Part shown: piece after piece, positions 43,041-54,205 of the stretch
Position numbering within the stretch: the stretch's first letter is position 1
How the letters are laid out: every line of letters starts with the position of its first letter
Source of the DNA: Polymorphum gilvum SL003B-26A1
Lineage (GTDB): Bacteria > Pseudomonadota > Alphaproteobacteria > Rhizobiales > Stappiaceae
Assembly: GCF_000192745.1 (NCBI RefSeq)
Contig: NC_015259.1
Location: 2,123,001 to 2,187,000 of the forward strand
Length of the DNA: 64,000 bases
Direction of reading: 5' to 3'
Position numbers and translations under genes: made by a program
The notes under the pieces: model-generated
Told to the model about the DNA's origin: nothing
Seen by the model: the letters and a program-made list of their open reading frames with translations, nothing else
Database searches by the model: none

Positions 43041-46000
43041 ATGAACGGCACGACCCGCATACGCTCGCCGAGACCGTCCGGATCGCGCAGGCGGCGCCTT
43101 GTGCTGGTACTTCTGGCGGTCGCCCTCGTCGGCGTGGCGGCGGCAGCCTACCGGCTGGCGAGCGGGGCGATTGTCGCACCGCTTCTTGCCGACCTGATGG
43201 AGGAGCGGGCTTCGAATGGCCCGACCCGCCTGACGATCGGCAGCGTCTCGATCGATCTGTTCGCCGACGATGGTGTACAGGTGGTCATCAGCGACGCCCA
43301 TCTGAGAGTGGAGGGGGCCGCTCCCGTCGACCTGTTCCTGCCGCGCATCGAAGCTCCGGTGCAGATCGCTCCGCTGTGGTCCGGTGTCATTCGGTTTGCC
43401 ACGCTCGCAGTCGACCGGCCGCGCCTTGTGCTCGGCATGGCCGGGTCGCCGGACGAGATTCCCGATATGGCTCACGTCATGGAGGCGATCGACCGGGTCG
43501 CCGCGGTCGTCGTGGCGGAGTTCGACCGGCGCGCCCTGGCGGATGTCACGATCGCCAACGGCCGGATCGACATCGAGGGCGCAGTGCCTCGGCGGCTGAC
43601 CGGCATCGATGCCGAAATCCGCCGCGATGCCCGTGAAGGTCTGATCGCGGAGGCGGAGGTTGCCGGCCGGATGGGAACCTGGAACCTGGTCATGCGCCGG
43701 ACCTTGGTGAGTGAGAATGGCGCCCGCCACATCGGCCTGGTGGCGCGTGATCTGACGCTCGCCGAGTTGTTTTCGTCCGACGAAAGCGTCGTGGCCGGCC
43801 GTGGCTTCGGATTGCCTATGCAGGTCCGGTTCAATGCGAATCTCTCGGATACCGGCAAGTTCGAGGCAGCGAATCTTGTCGGGCGCTCTGTGAACGGATG
43901 GTTTCAGATGGGCCCGACCACGATCCAGTTCGATGATGTCGCCTTGTCGCTGTCCTGGATCGAAGGCACGCCCGGGATCCTGGTGAGCAAGTCCCATGTG
44001 ATCCGCGGCAATACGCATCTGTTCTTCAGTGGCAATCTCATGCCGCCTCAGACCGGTGAAACCGCATGGCACCTTGCGCTCATGTCCGACCAGGCACAGT
44101 TCGGATCCGGTGACGTGCCCGAACCGCCGCAACAGGTCGACGTGATACAGGCCGAGGCGCATCTGGATCCTCAAAGCCGCATGATCTTCGTCGACCGCTT
44201 CGCACTTCAGGCCGGCCCGTCCAGTCTGCAGGGCGTGGGTTCCGTCGAACTGCGGGGGGACGGACCCTATGTCGCTCTTGCCTTCAATGCGGCGGATGTC
44301 GGCGTGTCCCTGCTCAAGCAGGTCTGGCCGATCACCCTGACGCCGCCGGCAAGGCGCTGGATCATCGATCACATGCGCGGCGGACGCATCGACGCCGGGC
44401 AGATCGACGTTGCGATCCGCCCGCCGGCATTCGACGTCTCCCATCCCGATCCCGGCTGGTCCGGCGACGACCTGAAAATGGACCTCAGGATGGCTGACGT
44501 CAGCGTTGCACCGCTCGGCAGCCTGCCGACGATCGAGGGGCTGACGGCAACGGTGTCGATCGACAACGAGGTTCTCACGATCGCCGCGCGCGGAGGCCAG
44601 GCACGTCTCGCCAGCGGAAACGCCGTGAACGTGCCGGAGGCAACCTTCCGGATCGAGCAGTTGCGCGAGCGCAACGACAAGGTCGGCGTGCTGGACGTCA
44701 AGCTCGACGGCGCCGCGGCGGACCTCGGCGCGATCGTCGACAGCAAGCCGTTCCAGGTCCTGGAACGGACCGGACTTTCGGCGCAGGCCCTGTCCGGGTC
44801 AGGCGAGATGCGGGTGGATGCCCGCTTTCCTCTCAGACTGTCGGTCGATCTCGACGCGGTAGCCTGGTCGGCGCAAGCGGTGCTCGACGATTTTTCCTCG
44901 AAAGATCCGATCAAGGGCCATCTAGTGAGGGACGCCGATGTTACCGTCGTTGCCGATCCGTCGAAGGTGACGATCAAGGGCAACGGCCGCCTGGACGGGC
45001 TGAAGGCCGACATCGACATCCAGATGCCGCTGGGCGGCAGTGACGTTGCCGCGCGCCAGGGCGTCGTGCTGAAGGTGACCGCAAAGGAACTGGCGGAACG
45101 CGGGATCGATCTAAGCTCGCTGGTCAAGGGCCCAATGGTGCTCGAGCTGAGCGATGCGGAGGGCCATCAGCGCTTCGACATCGACCTGACCGATGCGGCG
45201 GTCACGTTGGAGCCGCTGGGATGGGAGAAGGCACCGGGCGTGTTGTCTCGGGCATCGTTCCTGCTCGTCACCGGCAGCGGCGACAGGGTTCTTCGCGACT
45301 TCAGGCTTCAATCGGATGGCGTCGACGTTGCCGGCTCGGTGACGCTGTCGGCCACCGGCGAATTCCGTGAGGCCTCTTTCGACCGGTTCCAGATCCGTCC
45401 CGGCGACACGGCCTCGTTGAAGGTCGGCAGGGACAACGGCGGGCGCTACCGGATGGTCCTCAAGGGGAGGGATTTCGACGGCAGAGGCCTGATTGCCCGC
45501 CTGCGCGACCAATCCCGGTCCGAGAACGAAGCGGCATTGTCGGCCGGATATGTCGTCACGGCGCAGATCGATCGCCTTCAAGGCTTCGGCGGAGTGGTCG
45601 CGACGGGCTTTGCGGCGACCATCGAAGGCAACGGCGTCGGTGTGAAGAACGCTGTCATTGCGGGCCAGACGAACAACCGCTCCACGTTCCAGTTCAGGAT
45701 CGAGAGTCAGAACGGGGCGCGTACGGCAACGGCGGAGCTGGCCGATACCGGCGCGATCCTTCGCTTCCTTGATCTCTACGAGCGCATGCGGGGCGGTCGG
45801 GGACAATTGAGCGTCGCGATGCCGTCGGGCGACGAATGGGTCGGAAGCATCACCGTGCGCGATCTGTCGATCGCCGAGGACCCGGCGATCCGAAAGCTCA
45901 GCGAGATTCAGGCGGCGACAGGGGGGCGCGACGGTCGGCCGATCCTCAATGCCGGGTCTGTCCGAAACGGCGAAGCCTCGTTCGATACCATGCAGATCGT

Positions 46001-46319
46001 ATTCGACCGACGGGGCGACATGTTGACCGTGCAGCGCGGCACGCTGCAGGGCGCGGTCGTCGGCGGCACCATCGGCGGGACGGTCAACCTGGCTTCGCGC
46101 TCGCTCGCGCTGACCGGAACCTTCGTGCCGATCTTTGCGCTCAACAACCTGTTCGCCAAAATCCCGCTCCTCGGCTTCGCGCTCGGCGGCGGCAGCGAGG
46201 AAGGCCTGATCGGCGTCACCTACCGGCTGTCGGGCCCGATGAACGATCCCGTCCTGAGCGTCAATCCGGTCTCGGCCATCGCGCCCGGAATCTTCCGCAA
46301 GATGTTCGAGTTCCGCTGA
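43041..46319 (+). CDS. Large AsmA-like / YhdP-type envelope protein
   Basis: 1092 residues. A basic N-terminus and one membrane anchor (about 18-38, RRLVLVLLAVALVGVAAAAY) are followed by a long beta-rich periplasmic region with many short alternating hydrophobic strands. The end, VGGTIGGTVNLASRSLALTGTFVPIFALNNLFAKIPLLGFALGGG, closely resembles the AsmA-like C-terminal domain (DUF3971/AsmA_2 group, YhdP-like). Such proteins are thought to bridge the two membranes and carry phospholipids outward. It stands alone between bcp (divergent) and tyrS (convergent). Confidence 0.88.
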   Translation: MNGTTRIRSPRPSGSRRRRLVLVLLAVALVGVAAAAYRLASGAIVAPLLADLMEERASNGPTRLTIGSVSIDLFADDGVQVVISDAHLRVEGAAPVDLFLPRIEAPVQIAPLWSGVIRFATLAVDRPRLVLGMAGSPDEIPDMAHVMEAIDRVAAVVVAEFDRRALADVTIANGRIDIEGAVPRRLTGIDAEIRRDAREGLIAEAEVAGRMGTWNLVMRRTLVSENGARHIGLVARDLTLAELFSSDESVVAGRGFGLPMQVRFNANLSDTGKFEAANLVGRSVNGWFQMGPTTIQFDDVALSLSWIEGTPGILVSKSHVIRGNTHLFFSGNLMPPQTGETAWHLALMSDQAQFGSGDVPEPPQQVDVIQAEAHLDPQSRMIFVDRFALQAGPSSLQGVGSVELRGDGPYVALAFNAADVGVSLLKQVWPITLTPPARRWIIDHMRGGRIDAGQIDVAIRPPAFDVSHPDPGWSGDDLKMDLRMADVSVAPLGSLPTIEGLTATVSIDNEVLTIAARGGQARLASGNAVNVPEATFRIEQLRERNDKVGVLDVKLDGAAADLGAIVDSKPFQVLERTGLSAQALSGSGEMRVDARFPLRLSVDLDAVAWSAQAVLDDFSSKDPIKGHLVRDADVTVVADPSKVTIKGNGRLDGLKADIDIQMPLGGSDVAARQGVVLKVTAKELAERGIDLSSLVKGPMVLELSDAEGHQRFDIDLTDAAVTLEPLGWEKAPGVLSRASFLLVTGSGDRVLRDFRLQSDGVDVAGSVTLSATGEFREASFDRFQIRPGDTASLKVGRDNGGRYRMVLKGRDFDGRGLIARLRDQSRSENEAALSAGYVVTAQIDRLQGFGGVVATGFAATIEGNGVGVKNAVIAGQTNNRSTFQFRIESQNGARTATAELADTGAILRFLDLYERMRGGRGQLSVAMPSGDEWVGSITVRDLSIAEDPAIRKLSEIQAATGGRDGRPILNAGSVRNGEASFDTMQIVFDRRGDMLTVQRGTLQGAVVGGTIGGTVNLASRSLALTGTFVPIFALNNLFAKIPLLGFALGGGSEEGLIGVTYRLSGPMNDPVLSVNPVSAIAPGIFRKMFEFR

Positions 46320-46337
46320 CCGGCGGAGCGCGCCGCC

Positions 46338-47594
46338 TCAGTCCGCCGGCCTGAGCAGGACGTGCTTCTTCTTGCCGAGCGACAGCTTGATGACGCCTTG
46401 TGCCGTCACATCGGCGCCGGTGAGCTGGAGCGTGTCGTCGGCGACGACGGCGTCGTTGACGCGCACCGCGCCGCCCTTGATGTTGCGGCGGACCTCGCCG
46501 TTGGAGGCGCACAGGCCGGCGGCCACGAAGGCGTTCAGGATGCCCAGCCCGGCATCGAGCTGGGCCGCCGGCAGGTCGACCGTCGGCAGGCCGGCGTCCG
46601 TCTCGCCTTCCTCGAAGGCCTTGCGGGCCGTTTCGGCAGCTGCCTCGGCCGCCGCGCGGCCATGCACCAGGGCCGTCGCCTCGGTGGCCAGGGTCTTCTT
46701 GGCCTCGTTGATCTCCGCCCCCTCGAGTGCGGCAAGGCGGGCGATCTCGTCGAGTGGCAAGGTGGTGAACAGCTTGAGGAAGCGCTCGACGTCGGCATCC
46801 TCGGTGTTGCGCCAGTACTGCCAGTAGTCGTAGCTGGACAGCTGGTCCTCGTTCAGCCAGACGGCGCCGGCGGCGGTCTTGCCCATCTTGGCGCCTGAGG
46901 CGGTGGTCAGCAGCGGCGAGGTGAGGGCGAAGGTCTCGGTGCCCTCCATGCGCCGGGTCAGGTCGACGCCGGACAGGATGTTGCCCCACTGGTCCGAGCC
47001 GCCCATCTGCAGCCGGCAGCCCGTGCGCCGGTAGATCTCCAGGTAGTCGTAGCCCTGCAGCAGCATGTAGTTGAATTCTAGGAAAGACAGGTGATGTTCG
47101 CGCTCGAGGCGCAAACGCACCGAGTCGCGCTGGATCATCTGGTTGACCGAGAAATGGCGGCCGACTTCGCGCAGGAAGTCGACGTAGTTCAGCTTCAGCA
47201 GCCAGTCGGCGTTGTCCATCATCAGGGCATCGGTCGGCCCGTCGCCGAATACCAGCAGCCTTTCGAAAACCTTTCGGATGCCGGCCTTGTTGGCCTCGAT
47301 CGTTTCGGGCGTCAGCAGCTGGCGGCTCTCGTCCTTGCCGGACGGATCGCCGACGCGCGTGGTCCCGCCGCCCATCAGCGCAATCGGCCGATGGCCGGTC
47401 TGCTGCAGCCAGTAGAGCATCATGATCTGGACCAGCGAGCCGACATGCAGGCTCGGCGCGGTGCAGTCGAAGCCGATATAGGCGGTGACCGTCTCGGAGG
47501 CGCACAGCTTGTCGAGACCCTTGGGATCCGAGATCTGGTGAATGAAGCCCCGGTCGCCGAGTGTCTTCAGGAACTCCGACTTGAATTCGGTCAT
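46338..47594 (-). CDS. tyrS: Tyrosyl-tRNA synthetase
   Basis: 418 residues from the ATG at 47594 ([17 protein letters not shown]); the longer open frame upstream runs antisense through glnA-side sequence and is rejected. This class I enzyme has HVGS (50-53) as the HIGH equivalent and KMGKT (236-240) as the KMSKS equivalent. The tyrosine pocket is [20 protein letters not shown] and [13 protein letters not shown]-terminal S4 RNA-binding domain (about 350-415) binds tRNA. It is convergent with the AsmA-like gene. Confidence 0.97.
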   Translation of the reverse strand: MTEFKSEFLKTLGDRGFIHQISDPKGLDKLCASETVTAYIGFDCTAPSLHVGSLVQIMMLYWLQQTGHRPIALMGGGTTRVGDPSGKDESRQLLTPETIEANKAGIRKVFERLLVFGDGPTDALMMDNADWLLKLNYVDFLREVGRHFSVNQMIQRDSVRLRLEREHHLSFLEFNYMLLQGYDYLEIYRRTGCRLQMGGSDQWGNILSGVDLTRRMEGTETFALTSPLLTTASGAKMGKTAAGAVWLNEDQLSSYDYWQYWRNTEDADVERFLKLFTTLPLDEIARLAALEGAEINEAKKTLATEATALVHGRAAAEAAAETARKAFEEGETDAGLPTVDLPAAQLDAGLGILNAFVAAGLCASNGEVRRNIKGGAVRVNDAVVADDTLQLTGADVTAQGVIKLSLGKKKHVLLRPAD

Positions 47595-47689
47595 CGCGCT
47601 CAATTCCGTCGTCTTGTCTGGCTGGGCGCCCGCCGGAGGGGCGCGGTCCGCTCTATAGCGGATGCGGGGCCGGATTTCACCGGGGCGAC

Positions 47690-47725
47690 GAAGAAAAAGA
47701 AAAGGCCGGGCGGGGCCCGGCCTTT
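47690..47725 (-). terminator. Intrinsic terminator of glnA
   Basis: AAAGGCCGGGC (47701-47711) pairs perfectly with GCCCGGCCTTT (47715-47725). On the minus strand the stem is followed by TTCTTTTTCTTC, the T-run for transcription coming out of glnA. Confidence 0.9.
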
Positions 47726-47746
47726 CCTGTCTGTGCCTTGGGAGGC

Positions 47747-49156
47747 TTAGACGGAGTAGTACATGTCGAACTCGACCGGATGCGGCGTCATTTCGAAGCG
47801 CATCACCTCTTCCATCTTCAGTTCGATGTAGGCGTCGATCTGGTCGTCGTCGAACACGCCGCCGGCCTTGAGGAAGTCGCGGTCGGCATCCAGCGACTGC
47901 AGGGCTTCGCGCAGCGAGCCGCAGACGGTCGGGATCTCGGCCAGTTCTTCCGGCGGCAGGTCGTAGAGGTTCTTGTCCATCGCGTCGCCCGGATGGAGCT
48001 TGTTCTTGATGCCGTCGAGGCCGGCCATCAGCTGGGCGGCGAAGGCGAGGTACGGGTTCGCGGCCGGATCCGGGAAGCGGACCTCGATGCGCTTGGCCTT
48101 CGGCGAGGTCGTGAACGGGATGCGGCAGGACGCCGAGCGGTTGCGCGACGAATAGGCCAGCAGCACCGGCGCCTCGTAGCCCGGAACCAGACGCTTGTAG
48201 GAGTTGGTCGACGGGTTGGTGAAGGCGTTGAGCGCCTTGGCGTGCTTCAGGATGCCGCCGATGTAGAACAGGCACGTCTCGCTGAGGTCGGCATAGAGGT
48301 TGCCGGCGAAGACCGGCTTGCCGTCCTTCCAGATCGACTGGTGGCAGTGCATGCCGGTGCCGTTGTCGCCGAAGATCGGCTTGGGCATGAAGGTCGCGGT
48401 CTTGCCGTAGGCATGGGCGACCTGGTGCACGACGTACTTGTAGATCTGCATGTGGTCGGCGGTGCGGGTCAGCGTGCTGAACTTCATGCCGAGTTCGTGC
48501 TGAGCCGCGGCCACCTCATGGTGGTGCTTCTCGACGCCGACGCCCATCTCCGCCATGACGGACAGCATCTCGGAGCGGATGTCCTGGCAGCTGTCGATCG
48601 GCGGGACCGGGAAGTAGCCGCCCTTGGTGCGCGGACGGTGGCCGAGGTTGCCGGCCTCGTATTCCGAGCCCATGTTGATCGGCAACTCGGAGCTGTCGAG
48701 TTTGAAGCCGGTGTTGTAGGGGTCGGAGGTGAAGCGCACGTCGTCGAAGATGAAGAATTCGGCTTCCGGACCGAAGTAGATGGTGTCGCCGATGCCGGTG
48801 GCCTTGACATAGGCCTCGGCCTTCTTGGCGGTCATGCGCGGATCGCGGTTATAGGCCTCGCCGGTGACCGGATCGACGACGTCGCAGATGATGACCATCG
48901 TCGACTGGGCGAAGAACGGATCCATGTGAGCCGATTCCGGGTCGAGGATGAGAGTCATGTCGGACTCGTTGATCGCCTTCCAGCCGGCGATGGACGAGCC
49001 GTCGAAGGCGACGCCTTCGGCGAACATGTCTTCGTCGACAAGGCCGGAATCCATGGTGACGTGCTGCATCTTGCCGCGCGGGTCGGTGAACCGCAGGTCG
49101 ACGAACTTGACGTCCTTGTCCTTGATTTCCTTCAGGACATCCGAAGCAGTGGTCAT
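47747..49156 (-). CDS. glnA: Glutamine synthetase, type I
   Basis: 469 residues, the GSI length. The beta-grasp N-terminal domain has [17 protein letters not shown]. The catalytic domain carries [24 protein letters not shown] and the ammonium/glutamate residues. The adenylylation tyrosine is in NLYDLPPEE near the C-terminus, so GlnE control is expected. It makes glutamine from glutamate, ammonia and ATP. It is the second gene of glnB-glnA with a 131-base gap containing a stem-loop, so transcription from the glnB promoter probably continues here; a separate promoter was not seen. Confidence 0.98.
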   Translation of the reverse strand: MTTASDVLKEIKDKDVKFVDLRFTDPRGKMQHVTMDSGLVDEDMFAEGVAFDGSSIAGWKAINESDMTLILDPESAHMDPFFAQSTMVIICDVVDPVTGEAYNRDPRMTAKKAEAYVKATGIGDTIYFGPEAEFFIFDDVRFTSDPYNTGFKLDSSELPINMGSEYEAGNLGHRPRTKGGYFPVPPIDSCQDIRSEMLSVMAEMGVGVEKHHHEVAAAQHELGMKFSTLTRTADHMQIYKYVVHQVAHAYGKTATFMPKPIFGDNGTGMHCHQSIWKDGKPVFAGNLYADLSETCLFYIGGILKHAKALNAFTNPSTNSYKRLVPGYEAPVLLAYSSRNRSASCRIPFTTSPKAKRIEVRFPDPAANPYLAFAAQLMAGLDGIKNKLHPGDAMDKNLYDLPPEELAEIPTVCGSLREALQSLDADRDFLKAGGVFDDDQIDAYIELKMEEVMRFEMTPHPVEFDMYYSV

Positions 49157-49258
49157 TACGAACTTCCCTATGTGTTTTGGTTTCGTCAGGTTGTGTTCAT
49201 TCCCGGGCGCCCGGTTCCCAAGTGGCCAACGGCCGGAAGCGGCACACCCAGATTCGGT

Positions 49259-49277
49259 CGGGACCAGACAGGTCCCG
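49259..49277 (-). repeat. Stem-loop in the glnB-glnA gap
   Basis: CGGGACC and GGTCCCG form a 7-bp perfect stem around a 5-base loop just after the glnB stop. There is no T-run, so it may stabilise or partly attenuate the glnB-glnA message. Confidence 0.5.
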
Positions 49278-49287
49278 GCTGTCTCTG

Positions 49288-49818
<531 letters not shown>

Positions 49819-49961
49819 TTAGAAAGTAGGCATATACCGGCGCCGGGGCTCCGAAGCCTGACCGATTGCCCCGATTCCGGCTTGTCTTGCCACGGTCCTG
49901 CATTTCGGTTGAAGTGCGCCTGAGCCGGCCGCCGCGCCGGCCGCGTGCCGGGAGCAATCAG

Positions 49962-51461
49962 GTGAGTATCGAATTGTTGACGCCCGCCGAAATGGCTACC
50001 GCGGACGCGCTCACGATTGCGGCCGGCACCGCAGGCATCGTGCTCATGGAGCGGGCAGGGCAGGGGGTTTCGAACGCCGTGCTCAGGGAAGCCGGCGCGG
50101 ATGCGGAAATCCGGATCCTGTGCGGGCCGGGCAACAATGGCGGCGACGGCTTCGTGGCCGCCAGGCTGCTGAGGAGGCAGGGGAGACCGGTCCGTGTTGC
50201 CGTGCTCGGCGATCCGTCACAGCTGAGAAGCGACGCCCGGTCTGCGTTCGAAGCCATGGGCGGCGGCTGGGAGGCCCTGAGCCTCGATTTCGTGCGTTCG
50301 GCGCCGGCCGGACGGGTGCTGTTCGTCGACGCCCTGTTCGGCGCCGGCCTCGACCGGCCGCTCGAGGGACTGGCGCGTGCCTGTATCGAGGCGCTCAACG
50401 AGGCCGGCGCGCCGGTCGTTGCGGTCGACCTGCCGTCGGGGCTGAACGGCGCCGACGGGAGGATGCTCGGTGCCGCCGTCAGGGCGCGGCACACGGTGAC
50501 CTTCTGCCGGCGCAAGCCGGGCCATCTGCTTCAGCCCGGACGGTGCCTGTGCGGCACGACCGAGGTCGTCGACATCGGCATCGCCGATGCCACGGTGGCG
50601 TCGTTGGAGCCGACTTGTTTCGCCAATGCGCCCGGCCTGTGGCGTGCCTCTTGGCATCCGCCGGCGCCTGAGGGGCACAAGTACGACCGCGGCCATGCCG
50701 TCGTCGTGTCCGGTCCGCTGGCGACGACGGGGGCGGCGCGGCTGGCGGCTTCGGCGGCGCTGCGCGCAGGCGCCGGGCTGGTCACGGTCGCCTGCGACCC
50801 GTCGGCGCTGATCGTCCATGCCGCGCATCTGACCGCGGTGATGGTGCGTCCGGTCCGCGGCGTGGACGGCCTTGGCGAGATGCTTGCCGACCGCCGGCTC
50901 AACGCCGTGCTGTTCGGGCCGGGCGCGGGCGTCGGGGAAGGGGCGCGTTCGGTCGTCAAACGGCTGCTCGACGCGGAGCGGGCGGTCGTGCTGGACGCGG
51001 ACGCCCTGACCAGTTTCGGGGACGCACGGGAGCACTTCCTCGCGCTGTCGCGCGCGGCGCGCGGACCGCTGGTGCTCACGCCGCATGATGGCGAGTTCCA
51101 GCGCCTGTTTCCGGCCTTCGCCGGGCTGGACCGGCTGTCGGCGGCGCGCGCGGCGGCGCGCGAATGCGGGGCGGTGGTGGTGCTGAAGGGCGCCGACACG
51201 GTCATCGCCGACCCGCAGGGACGGGCGGCGATCAACGACAACGCCAGTCCCTGGCTCGCGACGGCGGGCACGGGCGACGTGCTGGCGGGCATCGTGACCG
51301 GGCTGCTGGCGCAGGGGCTGCCTGCCTTCGAGGCGGCGGCGATGGCGGTGTGGATGCACGGCGAGGCGGGACGCGTCGCGGGCGCGGGGCTGATCTCGGA
51401 GGATCTTTTGCCGGCACTCAAGCTGGTGGTCGCCGGGCTTGCCGGCGAGGAGGACCGCTGA
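49962..51461 (+). CDS. nnr: Bifunctional NAD(P)H-hydrate epimerase / ADP-dependent dehydratase
   Basis: 499 residues from the GTG at 49962 (SIELLTPAEMATADALT), with GGGAG nine bases upstream. The N-terminal YjeF_N epimerase (about 1-215) has ILCGPGNNGGDGFVAARLL. The C-terminal ribokinase-like dehydratase (about 225-495) has VVLDADALTSF, LVLTPHDGEFQRLF and the catalytic NDNASPWLATAGTGDVLAG. It repairs hydrated NADH and NADPH. It is divergent from glnB. Confidence 0.95.
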   Translation: MSIELLTPAEMATADALTIAAGTAGIVLMERAGQGVSNAVLREAGADAEIRILCGPGNNGGDGFVAARLLRRQGRPVRVAVLGDPSQLRSDARSAFEAMGGGWEALSLDFVRSAPAGRVLFVDALFGAGLDRPLEGLARACIEALNEAGAPVVAVDLPSGLNGADGRMLGAAVRARHTVTFCRRKPGHLLQPGRCLCGTTEVVDIGIADATVASLEPTCFANAPGLWRASWHPPAPEGHKYDRGHAVVVSGPLATTGAARLAASAALRAGAGLVTVACDPSALIVHAAHLTAVMVRPVRGVDGLGEMLADRRLNAVLFGPGAGVGEGARSVVKRLLDAERAVVLDADALTSFGDAREHFLALSRAARGPLVLTPHDGEFQRLFPAFAGLDRLSAARAAARECGAVVVLKGADTVIADPQGRAAINDNASPWLATAGTGDVLAGIVTGLLAQGLPAFEAAAMAVWMHGEAGRVAGAGLISEDLLPALKLVVAGLAGEEDR

Positions 51462-51553
51462 TTCATTCACCCGCCGACCGGCATTTTCTCTTTGATGGAG
51501 CGAGGGCCGGTGTTATAGAGGCCGCGCCCTGGCTTCGGGCGTTGCAGGCCGTT

Positions 51554-51638
51554 GCGGGCGTGGTGGAACTGGTAGACACGCCAGATTTAGGTTCTGGTGG
51601 CGCAAGCCGTGGGGGTTCAAGTCCCTCCGCCCGCACCA
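51554..51638 (+). tRNA. tRNA-Leu (TAG)
   Basis: An 85-nt tRNA with a long variable arm. The acceptor stem pairs GCGGGCG with CGCCCGC, the discriminator is A, and CCA is encoded (51636-51638). The anticodon stem CCAGA/TCTGG encloses TTTAGGT, giving TAG (reads CUN). Confidence 0.96.
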
Positions 51639-51764
51639 TGTCCTAGGGCTCCGGGTTTGCCGGTTCCGGCCGTTGCGGCCGATGCCGATCGAGATCCGGC
51701 AAAGGCTAATCACAAACACGATGGTGGACCGTCTGGGTCCATTCCGAGGACGAAGCACAATACC

Positions 51765-53129
51765 ATGCAGGTGACCGAAACCCTTTCCGAGGGCCTCAAG
51801 CGCGAACTGAAAGTCGTCATTCCGGCTACCGATCTGGCGAGCAGGCTCGAGTCCTATCTCGACGACCTGAAGTCCAAGGTGCGCATCAACGGCTTTCGGC
51901 CGGGCAAGGTGCCGACGGCCCACTTGAAGCGCCTGTATGGCCGCCAGGCCATGGCGGAGATCCTGAACACGATGATTCAGGAGACCAGCCAGAAGGCGAT
52001 TGAGGACCGCTCCGAGCGTCCGGCCCTGCAGCCTGACATCGACCTGCCGGACGACGAGGCGGAGGCGATCCTGGACGGCAGCGCGGACCTCGCCTTCAAG
52101 ATCAGCTACGACTTGCTGCCCGAGTTCGAGGTTGTCGACTTCTCGGGCATCGAGATCGAACGGCCGGTCGTCGAGATCTCCGACGCCGGCGTCATGGAGC
52201 AGGTCGAGGCGATCGCCGCCAACAACCGCCCGTTCGAGTCCAAGGGTGAGGGCGCCGTTGCCGAGGCCGGCGACCGGGTGACCATGTCCTACCTCGGCAA
52301 GATCGACGGCGAGCCGTTCGAGGGTGGTGCCGACGAGAACGGTCAGCTCGTGCTCGGCTCGGGCCAGTTCATCCCCGGCTTCGAGGATGGCATCCTCGGC
52401 ATGAAGGCCGGCGAAGAAAAGGTCATCACGGTCAAGTTCCCGGACGACTATCCCGCACCGCATCTCGCCGGTAAGGAAGCGACCTTCGACATCGTGCTGA
52501 AGGACGTTGCCGCGCCGGGCGAATTGAAGCTCGACGACGACTTCGCCAAGTCCCTCGGCCTGGAATCGCTGGATCAGCTCAAGGATATCGTGCGCGGCCA
52601 GATCGAGAGCCAGTTCGGTGCGCTGACGCGCCAGCGGGTCAAGCGCCAGCTGCTCGACAAACTCGATGAAGTCTACTCCTTCGACCTGCCCGGCAAGCTG
52701 CTGGAGACGGAGTTCCAGAACATCTGGAACCAGGTCGAGATGGACATGCAGCGCAGCGGCAAGACCTTCGAGGACGAGGGGACGACTGAGGAAGCGGCCA
52801 GGAGCGACTACCGCAAGATTGCCGAACGGCGCGTCCGGCTCGGCCTGGTGCTGTCCGAGATCGGGGAGAAGAACAACATCCAGGTCACCGACGAGGAAGT
52901 CCAGCGCGCGCTCTACGACCGCGTGCGGCAGTTCCCGGGCCAGGAGCGGCAGGTGTTCGAGTTCTACAAGAGCAATCCGCAGGCGCTCGCCAGCCTGCGT
53001 GCGCCGATCTACGAGGAGAAGGTCGTCGACTACATCCTGGAGCTCGCCAAGGTCACCGACAAGACGGTCACCAAGGAAGAGTTGGAGAAGCTCGCCGCCG
53101 AAGACGAGGACGAGGCGACCGCGGGCTGA
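51765..53129 (+). CDS. tig: Trigger factor
   Basis: 454 residues from the ATG at 51765 ([20 protein letters not shown]). The N-terminal ribosome-binding domain has the signature [17 protein letters not shown]. The FKBP-type prolyl isomerase (about 160-245) has [20 protein letters not shown], and the long helical C-terminal chaperone domain follows. It folds nascent chains at the ribosome exit. The tig-clpP-clpX-lon order is conserved across many proteobacteria. A GAGGA lies 14 bases before the ATG, a little far for an ideal site. Confidence 0.96.
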   Translation: MQVTETLSEGLKRELKVVIPATDLASRLESYLDDLKSKVRINGFRPGKVPTAHLKRLYGRQAMAEILNTMIQETSQKAIEDRSERPALQPDIDLPDDEAEAILDGSADLAFKISYDLLPEFEVVDFSGIEIERPVVEISDAGVMEQVEAIAANNRPFESKGEGAVAEAGDRVTMSYLGKIDGEPFEGGADENGQLVLGSGQFIPGFEDGILGMKAGEEKVITVKFPDDYPAPHLAGKEATFDIVLKDVAAPGELKLDDDFAKSLGLESLDQLKDIVRGQIESQFGALTRQRVKRQLLDKLDEVYSFDLPGKLLETEFQNIWNQVEMDMQRSGKTFEDEGTTEEAARSDYRKIAERRVRLGLVLSEIGEKNNIQVTDEEVQRALYDRVRQFPGQERQVFEFYKSNPQALASLRAPIYEEKVVDYILELAKVTDKTVTKEELEKLAAEDEDEATAG

Positions 53130-53208
53130 TCCGGGGCAATATGCCGGGCGGCGCTGTGGGTTTTAACCTTGCCTTCATGCCGCACCGGCAAACCTCCTTG
53201 CGATGCGG

Positions 53209-53242
53209 GCGACATCCATTATGTATGGGTGTCGCTCTTTTC
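53209..53242 (+). terminator. Intrinsic terminator after tig
   Basis: GCGACATCC (53209-53217) pairs with GGGTGTCGC (53227-53235), including one G-T pair, around an AT-rich 9-base loop and is followed by TCTTTTC. It separates tig from clpP. Confidence 0.7.
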
Positions 53243-53330
53243 GACTCAAGGTCGGACCGATGCGTTCCACCGCCTGCCAACCGGCGCCGGCCATGCGCGC
53301 AAGGGGCTTGGGCCAGCACATGGATGAGGT

Positions 53331-53966
53331 ATGAAGGATCCTGTCGAACTCTTCACGAACACTCTCGTGCCGATGGTCGTCGAGCAGACGAACCGGGGCG
53401 AGCGGGCCTTCGATATCTATTCCCGTCTCCTGAAGGAGCGGATCATTTTCCTGACCGGTCCGATCGAGGATCAGCTCGCGACCCTGGTCTGTGCCCAGTT
53501 GCTGTATCTCGAGGCGGAAAATCCGAACAAGGAAATCGCGCTCTACATCAACTCGCCCGGCGGGCTGGTGACGTCGGGCCTGGCGATCTACGACACCATG
53601 CAGTTCATCCGCCCGGAAGTGTCCACGCTGTGCATCGGCCAGGCCGCGTCAATGGGCTCGCTGCTGCTGGCGGCCGGCCAGAAGGGCATGCGCTTCTCGC
53701 TGCCGAACGCGCGCGTCATGGTGCACCAGCCGTCTGGCGGTTTCCGCGGACAGGCTGCCGATATCATGCTGCATGCCCAGGAAATCCTCAAGCTGAAGCG
53801 TCGCCTGAACGATATCTACGTCAAGCACACCGGCCAGAGCCTCGATTCGGTTGAAGAAGCGCTGGAGCGCGATAATTTCATGACGGCCGACATGGCGAAG
53901 GGCTTCGGCATTGTCGATAGCGTGATCTCCGATCGCGCAAGTCTGGGCACAGAAGGGCAATCGTGA
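53331..53966 (+). CDS. clpP: ATP-dependent Clp protease proteolytic subunit
   Basis: 211 residues. The catalytic triad is visible as S107 in [17 protein letters not shown]132 in [16 protein letters not shown], and an Asp in the following strand-helix region. A short propeptide is likely ([19 protein letters not shown]). It forms the tetradecameric protease chamber used with ClpX (239 bases downstream) and ClpA. Confidence 0.97.
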   Translation: MKDPVELFTNTLVPMVVEQTNRGERAFDIYSRLLKERIIFLTGPIEDQLATLVCAQLLYLEAENPNKEIALYINSPGGLVTSGLAIYDTMQFIRPEVSTLCIGQAASMGSLLLAAGQKGMRFSLPNARVMVHQPSGGFRGQAADIMLHAQEILKLKRRLNDIYVKHTGQSLDSVEEALERDNFMTADMAKGFGIVDSVISDRASLGTEGQS

Positions 53967-54205
53967 CGCTTTCGCCGCATTCGTGACGCAATTGCCTGCG
54001 GAAGTCCCTTGGCGGTCAATGCCGCTGGAATTCCGCCGTCGCCTTAAGCGAATGTTGATCTTTAAGGGCGAAGCATGAAAGCATCCCGGTCCATGGAAGT
54101 CGCACTCAGCGGTCCGGGACCGGCAGCCGGGCAGGCGCAACGGCGCGTCCCGGCATTACCGAGAGTGGAGGGCGTCAGCCCTTCCGGAAAGTGCGGGGTT
54201 GATAC